64,000 nucleotides of DNA from JABWAJ01 sp038323375. GTDB taxonomy: Bacteria > Bacteroidota > Bacteroidia > Chitinophagales > Saprospiraceae. Position numbers and translations under genes: made by a program. The stretch spans positions 1 through 64,000 of the forward strand of contig JBBQGV010000005.1 of assembly GCA_038323375.1 (NCBI GenBank). The letters run 5' to 3'. The notes below the pieces were generated by a model. It did no database searches and was not told where the DNA came from. It saw nothing but the letters and a program-made list of their open reading frames with translations. Below are positions 1 through 7,488 of this stretch, piece by piece; the first letter of the stretch is position 1, and each line of letters begins with the position of its first letter.

Positions 1-1298
1 AGCGTTTCCAACATTTCAAACGCAATGCTTTCTGCCGGCAGCACTGCAAAAACAGAGAGCAGCGCTCTTTCTTCGGGTGGCAGTTCGCCGAGGTCGTACA
101 TGGCGGCAATAATGGCCTCCGGTTTTTCGCGGCGCAGGACACCTGCTTTGCTTTGGTACCCCGTGCGCACTTCCTGCGATTGGGCGAGTTGGAGCAAGCC
201 TTTTTGTTGCAGGTCGGCGAGCAGGTCGGTCAACGTGTACCGGTCGCGCAGGCGATTGAGGATGGCCAGGTTTTTGGCTAACAGTTCCACCACTAAGGTG
301 TTGCCAGCCACTGCTTCGCGGATTTGTGCAAACAAGGCGCGCGCTTCAGGGGATAACGGGCGGTAGTGTTTTTCAAATAAGGCAAGCGCTTCGTCTTCCG
401 GCAGCCCCTCGATGCGGCAAATTTCCGCCCGTTCGAAGTTGGTGATTCGGGTCGTGAGCAGCAGGTGGAAATTGCTGCATTGGCGCAGGCGCAGGTAGTT
501 GGTTTCGAGGTCGGGCAGTTCGTTGGCGTTGTCTAAAACCAGCAGGCAGGGCTTTTTCAGGTTGGCTAAAGCGGCGAGCAGGGTTTCCAATCGTTCCGTG
601 GTGTTCATCTGCTCCGAAAACTGCAAACCGAGCGGGAAAGCCAGCAACAGCAAGGCATTGGCGATGCTTTTTTCGCTCAGTACCCAGGCCACGTGCGCGT
701 ATTTGTGCCGGTGTTCGTGAAAATATTTGGAGGCCACGGAGGTTTTGCCCACCCCGCCTTCGCCATTCACGAGCAGGAGCAGGTTGCCGCCCGGCGCAAA
801 AAGCCGGTCGTGGATGCGGCGCAGGTCGTCTTCGCGGCCTAAGAAAACTTCAGGCAGGAAAGGCGGCGGCGTGAGGGCGTGGGGGATTTTTCGGTCTCCG
901 TAATGGTGGTGATGTTCTTCTTTTTTATCCCCAATATGCACATTTCCACCGGCCTCAATCGTCGAATCCATCACCACATTTTTGTGGTTCACTACGCCCG
1001 CAGCTCGCTCTACCTCCGCTTGCACGGGTAGTTGGAAGCCCTGTGGCGCTTCAAGCTCCCGCAGCAATTCCAGAATGCCCGCGCTGATGCGGTTGTGGAG
1101 TAAACTCGCCTGCTCTTCGTCCATCTCGCCCATCCGAATTTGTTTTCGGATGCCCTGCAACCGCGCCGACTGGTGCAGCACTTCGTCCAATGCCGGGCTG
1201 TTTTCGAGCAGCAGCCGGAGTTGGCGCAGGGCTTCTTTCAGGTCGCTTTTGGCGACCAATGCTTTGATCCGGGAAGTAAAAACCTGGGTTTCGGTCAT
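1..1298 (-). CDS. STAND NTPase: EAD11 + NB-ARC, C-terminal part beyond window
   Basis: Reading the minus strand from the ATG at 1298 gives an open frame of about 432 residues that runs off the left edge. Residues 1-85 form a helical domain starting MTETQVFTSRIKALVAKSDL that resembles effector-associated domain 11, a small adaptor found at the ends of bacterial conflict proteins. A linker with GGNVHIGD and a His run leads to an NB-ARC module: an FLGRE lead-in, Walker A GEGGVGKT at 179-186, Walker B LLVLDNAN with D256, TTR at 282-284, then a GLP motif. By family knowledge such STAND NTPases oligomerise on sensing a ligand and recruit an effector through the EAD. Sensor repeats (TPR, WD or similar) should lie beyond position 1. 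The defence role is inferred; no effector gene is visible here. Confidence 0.85.
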   Translation of the reverse strand, partial: MTETQVFTSRIKALVAKSDLKEALRQLRLLLENSPALDEVLHQSARLQGIRKQIRMGEMDEEQASLLHNRISAGILELLRELEAPQGFQLPVQAEVERAAGVVNHKNVVMDSTIEAGGNVHIGDKKEEHHHHYGDRKIPHALTPPPFLPEVFLGREDDLRRIHDRLFAPGGNLLLLVNGEGGVGKTSVASKYFHEHRHKYAHVAWVLSEKSIANALLLLAFPLGLQFSEQMNTTERLETLLAALANLKKPCLLVLDNANELPDLETNYLRLRQCSNFHLLLTTRITNFERAEICRIEGLPEDEALALFEKHYRPLSPEARALFAQIREAVAGNTLVVELLAKNLAILNRLRDRYTLTDLLADLQQKGLLQLAQSQEVRTGYQSKAGVLRREKPEAIIAAMYDLGELPPEERALLSVFAVLPAESIAFEMLET

Positions 1299-1380
1299 GA
1301 TTTTTCGTTATCGTTGTAACCGGGTGACTTACTGCTATCAAGTCAATAATAGGCATTTTCAACAAAAAAAATCAGTTGAT

Positions 1381-1839
1381 TTACAATTCGCCCGCTCTTT
1401 CCAGCGCTCGATCTTCCAATGCTTTCGTCAATCTAAAATTTGTCATTTTGATTTTTTCCAGACTGGGTTTAATGCTTTCTATTAATCCTTTTTGTTTCGC
1501 ATCAACCAATATGCCCAAAGTGCCGGTTATATTTAGGCTCAATTGCTCTGCATATTTTCTTCCCTTCAAGTCATCTATGATAAGTAGACAATCTATTTAT
1601 TCAATGGCAAGTGCAATGGCGCTTGCTTCGCCTTTGTCTATTGAAGTCTCTAATATTCTTTGATAGGTCTTATTTTCCGGTGATTAAATCTTGCACCAAT
1701 CGGGTAATTCTGCTCCAAATTCGACTGCTACTTCCGGCGTGGTTGTTATATCGCCGAAAAGTTCATGCGATAGCAATAGCTCGCCAATTTTTTCCAATAT
1801 AATAAGGCAGCTTGTATCAGATATGATAATGCTTCGCAT
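1381..1839 (-). pseudogene. DUF3368 PIN-like toxin with two in-frame TAA codons
   Basis: Starting at the ATG at 1839, one continuous minus-strand frame reads through a whole DUF3368 protein of about 150 residues: IIISDTSCLIILEKIGEL near the start, LFGDITTTPEVAVEFGAELP, DKGEASAIALAIE, then LLIIDDLKGRKYAEQL and NITGTLGILVDAKQKG, ending at TAA 1381-1383. Two codons inside are TAA: codon 52 (1684-1686) and codon 81 (1597-1599). There is no frameshift, and the sequence on both sides of each stop matches the family. DUF3368 proteins are PIN-fold RNases paired with UPF0175 antitoxins, and the start here overlaps the antitoxin by 23 bases as usual. The toxin is most likely inactivated by two nonsense mutations. 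Confidence 0.8.
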
Positions 1840-2059
1840 TCGCTATGTCCCGATCAAGCTCGTCTGGTGAGTAATTAAAAATGGAAACGCCATGAGTTCC
1901 CAAAACTTCCATGAATGCCCGTTTAGAAAGCCCGGCAAGATCAGCTGCCTGGCCAAGAGATAGTTTTCCTTTTTCATAAAGACGGGAAGCAATTGCCATA
2001 AGCGCTTCGTTATCATCTATCTCTATGCTATCCGGTATATTCAACACTAATGTTTTCAT
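1817..2059 (-). CDS. UPF0175 family antitoxin
   Basis: An 80-residue protein typical of UPF0175: an N-terminal strand (MKTLVLNIPDSIEI), then the helical segment LYEKGKLSLGQAADLAGLSKRAFMEVLG with a helix-turn-helix-like pattern, and a C-terminal tail ending NAKHYHI. UPF0175 proteins are the upstream, neutralising and probably DNA-binding partners of DUF3368 toxins. The toxin frame starts inside the last codons of this gene, so the two were co-transcribed. The antitoxin is intact although the toxin is broken, the usual order of decay. The start is the ATG at 2059. Confidence 0.85.
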   Translation of the reverse strand: MKTLVLNIPDSIEIDDNEALMAIASRLYEKGKLSLGQAADLAGLSKRAFMEVLGTHGVSIFNYSPDELDRDIANAKHYHI

Positions 2060-2174
2060 ATTTTGAATTTGTATGACTATGCGGCATTCGCTGCCTTTGA
2101 AGCATTATTACCTCCAAATTTAAGCGATCCTTTGCACAATTCCAAAATAGTCAAAAATCATACCTTCCAATACC

Positions 2175-2182
2175 TACATTTG
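2175..2182 (+). promoter_or_regulatory. TACATTTG -7 element abutting the mutY start
   Basis: This matches the Bacteroidota -7 consensus TAnnTTTG and ends three bases before the ATG at 2186, so transcription from it would be essentially leaderless. No TTTG -33 box lies at the usual 18-20 base spacing, so the call is weak. Confidence 0.35.
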
Positions 2183-2185
2183 TAT

Positions 2186-3265
2186 ATGGATTCCTCTACT
2201 TTCGCCCAACGCCTCCTCCTTTGGCGCAAAGCCAACCCCCGCCCCCTGCCCTGGAAGGATCACCCCGACGCCTACACCATCTGGCTGTCGGAAATCATCC
2301 TGCAGCAAACCCGCGTGGAGCAGGGATTGCCCTATTTCGAGCGCTTTCGCGCAAAATACCCGACCGTGGAAGCGTTGGCCAACGCGCCCGAAGACGAAGT
2401 CATGAAACTCTGGGAGGGCCTCGGCTACTACTCCCGGGCCAGAAATTTGCATGGCACCGCAAAAATGGTGGCCTCGGAATTAGGTGGTCAGTTTCCGGAG
2501 ACCTACGAAGGCTTGTTGCAACTCAAAGGTGTGGGTGCCTACACCGCAGCCGCCATTGCCTCCTTCGCTTACGATTTGCCGCATGCCGTGCTGGATGGCA
2601 ACGTATTTCGGGTGTTAGCGCGCTACCTCGGCATAGACCTGCCCACCGACAGCACGGAAGGCAAAAAGCTATTCGCCCGCCGGGCCGGAGAACTGATGGA
2701 CGCAGCGCAGCCCGCAGCCTACAACCAAGCCATCATGGACTTTGGCGCTACCTGGTGTACGCCGCGCAACCCCAAGTGCAGCGCTTGCCCTATGTCGCCG
2801 AACTGTCAGGCTTTTCAGCAAAAGCGCGTGGAGCAGTTGCCCTTAAAATCCAAAAAAATAGAAAAGAGAGACCGCTTCTTTCACTACTTAGTGTTGCGCG
2901 CCGGCGGCGAAACCCTGATCCGGAAACGCACAGATTCCGACATCTGGCAGCAACTCTACGAATTCCCGATGGTTGAAGGCGAAGCCCTCACCGATGACCC
3001 AAAAAGCTTAACGCAAACGCTGCTCTGGCAGGAACTCATTGGTGACAACGACTGGTCTTTGCGACAAATCGCCGGGCCTTTCCGGCAGGTTTTGACCCAT
3101 CAAAAAATAGTCGCGGTTTTTTTTGAAATTGACCTCGAAATGAAGCAATTACCAAATACACCGCCCTTTATAGCAGTGGAACAAAAAAACTTGAATAATT
3201 TTGCCTTTCCAAAGGTGATAGATTGCTACCTGAAGGACAAATCCTTATATTTAAGATTGGTTTGA
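2186..3265 (+). CDS. mutY: A/G-specific adenine DNA glycosylase
   Basis: A 359-residue MutY that removes adenine mispaired with 8-oxoguanine or guanine. Visible are catalytic E36 (LSEIILQQT), the helix-hairpin-helix LKGVGAYTAAAI at 113-124, catalytic D137 (VLDGNVFRV) and the 4Fe-4S loop C191-X6-C198-X2-C201-X5-C207. The C-terminal half from about 230 is the NUDIX-like 8-oxoG recognition domain. The frame is open upstream to 2063, but those 41 codons are not family-like; the ATG at 2186 gives the normal length. It precedes ssb by 44 bases and gldE, an order widely conserved in Bacteroidota. Confidence 0.96.
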   Translation: MDSSTFAQRLLLWRKANPRPLPWKDHPDAYTIWLSEIILQQTRVEQGLPYFERFRAKYPTVEALANAPEDEVMKLWEGLGYYSRARNLHGTAKMVASELGGQFPETYEGLLQLKGVGAYTAAAIASFAYDLPHAVLDGNVFRVLARYLGIDLPTDSTEGKKLFARRAGELMDAAQPAAYNQAIMDFGATWCTPRNPKCSACPMSPNCQAFQQKRVEQLPLKSKKIEKRDRFFHYLVLRAGGETLIRKRTDSDIWQQLYEFPMVEGEALTDDPKSLTQTLLWQELIGDNDWSLRQIAGPFRQVLTHQKIVAVFFEIDLEMKQLPNTPPFIAVEQKNLNNFAFPKVIDCYLKDKSLYLRLV

Positions 3266-3309
3266 TGCCCCGCAGCATCCCTCCGCAAACAAACAAACCG
3301 GTATAGACT

Positions 3310-3750
3310 ATGGTTAATAAGGTGATACTGATTGGCAATCTGGGCAAAGACCCAGAGGTGCGTCGCTTGGAAAATGGCGCTGTGGTGGCAAAATTTTCTG
3401 TCGCGACCAATGAAAGTTATAAAGATAAAAGCGGGGAGTGGCAAGACCAAACGGAATGGCACAATGTGGTAGCCTGGCGCACGATGGCTGAAAAAGCGGA
3501 AAGCACGCTGAAAAAAGGAATGATGGTTTACATAGAAGGTAAACTGAGTCACCGTACCTGGAAAGACCAGGATGGCAATGATCGTTATGCCACTGAAGTC
3601 GTGGCAAACTACCTCCGCTCTTTGGCTAAAAAAGAAAGCAGCGGCTATTTCCCTTCACAGGCAGACGAACCCGGCAGCCATTACAACGATGCGCCCCCGC
3701 CGGCGACGCCCATGCCTGATGGAGGTTCCGATAACGATTTGCCCTTTTAA
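3310..3750 (+). CDS. ssb: Single-stranded DNA-binding protein
   Basis: A 146-residue SSB. The OB fold spans residues 1-105, beginning MVNKVILIGNLGKDPEVR with EWHNVVAW and GMMVYIEGKL further on. A short acidic, proline-rich linker leads to the C-terminal tip DNDLPF that recruits replication and repair partners. It lies between mutY and gldE on the same strand. Length and motifs are complete and nothing is unusual. Confidence 0.97.
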   Translation: MVNKVILIGNLGKDPEVRRLENGAVVAKFSVATNESYKDKSGEWQDQTEWHNVVAWRTMAEKAESTLKKGMMVYIEGKLSHRTWKDQDGNDRYATEVVANYLRSLAKKESSGYFPSQADEPGSHYNDAPPPATPMPDGGSDNDLPF

Positions 3751-3790
3751 AACCCGGGTAATCGCATGGTTTCACTAACTTCAAATTTCG

Positions 3791-5212
3791 TTGGAAACTG
3801 AACCTGATAGCTGGCTTTATTCGAGTTTCATCTTTCTCTCCGCAACCCCGGTTTTTTCAATCGAGGTAATCTTAGGGTTGTTGGGCATTGTTTTTTTGCT
3901 GATCGCTTCCGCATTGATGTCTGGCTCGGAAGTCGCTTATTTTTCCCTCGCACCAGCCGATCTCGAAAAAATTGAAGAAGAAAACGGCCCGTCCGATAAA
4001 CGCATCCTCAAGCTCAAGAGCCACCCAGGGTTGTTGTTAGCCACCATCCTCGTGGGCAATAACTTTGTCAACATCGGCATCGTTTTGATCTCCGATTTCG
4101 TACTCAAGCGAATCCTCTCCGAAGAAACCATGGGCATGTGGTCTTCCTCTTTCATCAACATCTTCGGATTGGATCATATTTTTTCTGAAATCAGCTTGTC
4201 CTCGTTCATCAGTTTTATGATTACCGTGGTAGGCGTGACGTTTCTACTGGTTCTGTTCGGAGAAGTATCGCCAAAAGTATACGCCCGCTCGAACAATATT
4301 AAATTGGCCCGGCTGATGTCTGCCCCGCTTTTGTTTTTGATCCGGGTATTTCGCCCCCTCACCAGCCTGCTCATTACCCTGACCGGTTTTGTAGAACGCC
4401 GGCTGGCAAAAAATGCAACCCCGAATTCCATTGCAAGTCGCGAAGAAATTGACGAAGCCATCACCCTGACGGTCATTGGCCAAGATATCGCCGGCAAGCA
4501 GGAAATTGACATCCTGAAAAGTATTGTCAAGTTTGGCGATGTGATGGTGAAGCAGATCATGCGCTCGCGGGTAGACGTCGTTTCATTGGATTTCAACAGC
4601 GACTACGAAAAGGTCATCGCAGTTGCCCAGGAATCGGGCTACTCCCGCATTCCGGTTTATGTGGAAGACTTTGACCACATCAAAGGCATCTTATATGTGA
4701 AAGACCTGTTGGGGCATCTCAACGAAACTTCGGCGTTCGCGTGGCAAAACTTAGTCCGATCCGATGTACTCTACGTGCCGGAAGCCAAACGGATCAGCGA
4801 TTTGCTGAAGGACTTTCAGCGCAAGCGCCTGCACATGGCCATCGTGGTGGATGAATATGGCGGCAGTTCGGGCATTGTTACGCTCGAAGACATCATGGAA
4901 GAGGTCATCGGCGACATCAAAGACGAATTCGACGACGAACCGGAAGTCATCTACAAAAAAATTGACGACTTCAACTACACGTTTGAAGGCAAAACCCTGC
5001 TCAACGACCTGTGCCGCGTGATCGGAGTTGATACCTCCACGTTCGATGAAGTAAAAGGAGAATCGGATTCGCTGGCCGGTTTGATTCTGGAAATTATTGC
5101 CAAATTGCCCGAAAAAGACGAAGAAGTTTTATGGAGCGATTTTCGCTTCAAAATTATCGCTTGCACGCCCCGCCGTATTGAAGAAGTGCTCGTGACTCTG
5201 CCATCGGCATAA
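3791..5212 (+). CDS. gldE: GldE-type CNNM/CBS membrane protein (gliding motility-associated)
   Basis: A 473-residue hemolysin C/CorC-like membrane protein. After a hydrophobic start there is a DUF21 (CNNM) domain of about four helices to residue 190, a pair of CBS domains (VMVKQIMRSRVDVVSLD; VVDEYGGSSGIVTLEDIMEEVIGD) and a C-terminal CorC_HlyC domain. In Bacteroidota the gene after mutY-ssb is gldE, linked to gliding and T9SS function; the family may move divalent cations. The only start giving a complete N-terminus is TTG at 3791; the next in-frame ATG falls inside the first helix region. speD starts directly after its stop. Confidence 0.9.
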   Translation: METEPDSWLYSSFIFLSATPVFSIEVILGLLGIVFLLIASALMSGSEVAYFSLAPADLEKIEEENGPSDKRILKLKSHPGLLLATILVGNNFVNIGIVLISDFVLKRILSEETMGMWSSSFINIFGLDHIFSEISLSSFISFMITVVGVTFLLVLFGEVSPKVYARSNNIKLARLMSAPLLFLIRVFRPLTSLLITLTGFVERRLAKNATPNSIASREEIDEAITLTVIGQDIAGKQEIDILKSIVKFGDVMVKQIMRSRVDVVSLDFNSDYEKVIAVAQESGYSRIPVYVEDFDHIKGILYVKDLLGHLNETSAFAWQNLVRSDVLYVPEAKRISDLLKDFQRKRLHMAIVVDEYGGSSGIVTLEDIMEEVIGDIKDEFDDEPEVIYKKIDDFNYTFEGKTLLNDLCRVIGVDTSTFDEVKGESDSLAGLILEIIAKLPEKDEEVLWSDFRFKIIACTPRRIEEVLVTLPSA

Positions 5213-5608
5213 ATGGAAAACAAAATGACAAAAGCACCCCTCGGAAAACACTGGTTAGTCGAATTTTATGGTTGTCCGGCGGCGCGCCTGAGCGGCGTAA
5301 AAGCAGTGGAACAAGCCTTGTGCGAGGCAGCAATCCAGGCGGGCGCCACCATTGTAGAGACGCGGTTTCATCAGTTTGCACCTTGGGGCGTCAGTGGCAT
5401 CGTCATCATTCAGGAAAGCCACCTGAGCATTCATACCTGGCCGGAACACGGGTTTGCTGCCTTCGATTTGTTTACCTGCGATGCCAGCCTCCTGGCAGAC
5501 AAAACCCTGGAATCTTTAAAAACGGCCTTTGGCGCGGCGCGTATGGTCGTTCGGTCGTTCGATCGCGGAGATACTCAATTGCTGGAAGCCTATGCTTCCA
5601 AAATATAG
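5213..5608 (+). CDS. speD: S-adenosylmethionine decarboxylase proenzyme
   Basis: A 131-residue prokaryotic class 1B AdoMet decarboxylase that supplies the aminopropyl donor for spermidine synthesis. The proenzyme cuts itself at ES-H (E68/S69 in IQESHLSIHTWPEHG), turning S69 into the pyruvoyl cofactor. The other catalytic residues are present at the expected spacing: S61, H74 and C89 correspond to S55, H68 and C83 of the Thermotoga enzyme. The ATG follows the gldE stop without a gap, so translation is probably coupled. The last 19 bases overlap the convergent ATP-grasp gene. A membrane-fused spermidine synthase lies 1.9 kb downstream. Confidence 0.94.
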   Translation: MENKMTKAPLGKHWLVEFYGCPAARLSGVKAVEQALCEAAIQAGATIVETRFHQFAPWGVSGIVIIQESHLSIHTWPEHGFAAFDLFTCDASLLADKTLESLKTAFGAARMVVRSFDRGDTQLLEAYASKI

Positions 5609-6774
5609 TGGCTGATGAATTCTGAATCCGTGTCAATGATGTAGCCGTCGCGGCGACGGAAAGAGAGGGCTGCCGGCTGTCCCGACCAATAAATACCCGC
5701 CTGATAGTATTCCCCGTTTTTATCGGAAGGCAATTCCTCGAAAGCCTGGAAGATGGACGGAAAATTGCCAAAATCCCCTTTGTTGAAGCCCATGTAGCGG
5801 TTGTGCTCGTCTAAGATATTGATATTTTCGCCTTCCCGACCAAAAATCACTTTTTGAACATACGCCTCTCCACGGAAATCCTGTGCAGAAACCGTCGTTT
5901 TCAATAGCAGCGGGTGGTTGGGGAATAATTCCCACAAAATCGCCATCATGCCTTTGGATTGGAACAGCATGGTATACGCAGGGTTAACGATTACTGCCAG
6001 GTCGTTGAGGACAATTTTGATGAGAATATCCATCAATGCCGGTTCTTCAAAAGCGATGAATTCCCAGGGAATAAGTTTGAACCAAAAGTCAAAAGGCAAA
6101 TAGTCATCGCGGCCAACCTGAACAAAAATCCCGTCTTCGGGCGAAAAAATCACTTTTTCCAGCGGGGTATGGCGCACTGCAAACCCGGCGTGAACAGCAG
6201 CTCTGGCAATTACATCCGCGTTGAGGTTGTCTTCTTCGTGGCCCAGCGTGCTCAACAATATTTGCGGAACTTTGTTGGGATTGCGCTCTGCCAGCCTGCG
6301 AAATTGCGCCGACAGGTACAAATCCAACTGGTTGAACTGTTGATCCATGGCCATATTGGCCGCTTTGAGCTGTTCCTGTTGCACCACCGTCGTTTCAGGC
6401 ATAACAGTGGCCGTATCGGCATTGAATTCGATCAATTTGGCGGGTTTCCCGTCAATGACCCCGGCGAGGTCGAAACGCCCGTAAAGGTGTACATGCTGGT
6501 GGCGGTTCTCCCAAGTATGCTCAATCAGTCGAACCGCATTGGCAGGAATGCCTACGCGATGCCAGAGCCGCTTGTCTATGATGTGTTGGGCTGCGCGTTC
6601 GTACAACTCATACAACTCATTGCTGGCTTCTTTATAAGCCTGAATTTCTTCGGGCCAAACCCCCAGCATCTCATCGGTGAGGTAATCCATGTCTTTTCCG
6701 ACAAACCACTGAAGGCCTAATTTTTTCCAGTGGCTCGTCGGCAGGTCTGCTGTAAATAAAATGCGTTTATCCAC
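5590..6774 (-). CDS. Glutathionylspermidine synthase-like ATP-grasp protein (YgiC/YjfC type)
   Basis: The best start is GTG at 6774, which overlaps the lipoprotein stop by 8 bases and gives 394 residues, the normal length; the longer open frame to 6951 only reads antisense-like sequence over the upstream gene. Family motifs include LGLQWFVGKDMDYLTDEMLGVW, HLYGRFDLAGVIDG, LIEFNADTATVMPET, PALMDILIKIVLN and NHPLLLKT. These proteins keep the C-terminal synthetase fold of glutathionylspermidine synthase without the amidase and are thought to ligate an amine to a peptide or other acid. It is co-transcribed with a YgiB-like lipoprotein and lies tail to tail with speD, so a polyamine substrate is plausible but unproven. 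Confidence 0.88.
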   Translation of the reverse strand: MDKRILFTADLPTSHWKKLGLQWFVGKDMDYLTDEMLGVWPEEIQAYKEASNELYELYERAAQHIIDKRLWHRVGIPANAVRLIEHTWENRHQHVHLYGRFDLAGVIDGKPAKLIEFNADTATVMPETTVVQQEQLKAANMAMDQQFNQLDLYLSAQFRRLAERNPNKVPQILLSTLGHEEDNLNADVIARAAVHAGFAVRHTPLEKVIFSPEDGIFVQVGRDDYLPFDFWFKLIPWEFIAFEEPALMDILIKIVLNDLAVIVNPAYTMLFQSKGMMAILWELFPNHPLLLKTTVSAQDFRGEAYVQKVIFGREGENINILDEHNRYMGFNKGDFGNFPSIFQAFEELPSDKNGEYYQAGIYWSGQPAALSFRRRDGYIIDTDSEFISHYILEA

Positions 6775-7315
6775 CGAAAGAACGTGTTGATCTGCCTGAG
6801 CCAAAACCGCTGGAACCACTGGAAGGCCTGCGAACAGTAGTCCGCACAGCTGAATTCGTAATCGTTCTGCCGGTAGAATTAGCGACGCGGTTATACGTGC
6901 TCTGATTGCGGTAAGCGCCCGGATTAACAGGAGAAGAAAGGCTTCTGCCAAGGTAATAGCCCATCATGCCGTACATAAGCGCGCCGCCCATGCCATGCGA
7001 ATGGTAGCTGGAGCCTCCCTGATGTTGTTGCTCCCGAACTTCCTGCATGGAAAGGGTATCTATTTTGCCGCTGAGGTGGTGGGCAATGACCTGGCTCCCT
7101 GAAGTATCATCAATAGCGGTTTCGTTTGTGATTTTATACTCGCCGGCGCTCACTTCTTCTAACTCAGTGACCAAGCCCTTGGTGAGCAGCACTTTTTCTT
7201 CGGTTTCATAACCGCTGCTGCAACCTGCGAGCAGCAGGGTGCCGGAGACAGAGAGCGCTGCAATAAAAACCCGCGCTTTAGCAGTGTTGCGGGAAAAAGC
7301 CTTGAATGGTGTCAT
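6767..7315 (-). CDS. YgiB/DUF1190-like lipoprotein
   Basis: A 182-residue lipoprotein with a signal peptide and lipobox LLLAGC (C32). The middle resembles a small binding domain; residues 95-182 are rich in Gly, Ser and Arg, with a GGALMYGMMGYYLGR segment and an SFGG end. This layout matches E. coli YgiB, whose tail has MAGYMMGR and ends SMGG, and ygiB is likewise paired with the ATP-grasp gene ygiC. The same gene order here supports the match more than the low sequence identity does. It is the first gene of a two-gene leftward operon. Confidence 0.7.
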   Translation of the reverse strand: MTPFKAFSRNTAKARVFIAALSVSGTLLLAGCSSGYETEEKVLLTKGLVTELEEVSAGEYKITNETAIDDTSGSQVIAHHLSGKIDTLSMQEVREQQHQGGSSYHSHGMGGALMYGMMGYYLGRSLSSPVNPGAYRNQSTYNRVANSTGRTITNSAVRTTVRRPSSGSSGFGSGRSTRSFGG

Positions 7316-7349
7316 AGAAAAAAACTTTTATGGGGAACGATTAATGTAA

Positions 7350-7381
7350 CAAAGGTAAGGATAATTGCTGCCTAAATCAAC
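7350..7381 (-). promoter_or_regulatory. Promoter of the lipoprotein/ATP-grasp operon
   Basis: On the minus strand TACCTTTG (7357-7350) matches the -7 consensus, and GTTG (7381-7378) sits 20 bases upstream as an imperfect -33 box. Transcription would start near 7343, leaving a leader of about 28 bases before the ATG at 7315. Confidence 0.55.
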
Positions 7382-7488
7382 CACGCGTTGTAATAATGCG
7401 ACCACCCTGCTTTTATTCCCGACGGACAATGCCGACTTTTGTGTTGTGGCAGCAAAAACAAAGCCGCCATCCACCTCAAATACGACCC

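Noticed and set aside
1381..1839. Alternative genetic code or programmed readthrough of TAA
   Set aside because: All other genes in the window end cleanly at TAA, TAG or TGA, and nothing resembling a readthrough signal surrounds the two codons; nonsense mutation is simpler.
5959..6720. 253-codon plus-strand open frame
   Set aside because: It lies antisense to the well-supported ATP-grasp gene, has no family likeness and reflects codon bias of the true gene.
5590..6951. Long form of the ATP-grasp protein starting at 6951
   Set aside because: The first 59 codons overlap the lipoprotein gene in another frame and lack family likeness; GTG at 6774 gives the normal N-terminus.
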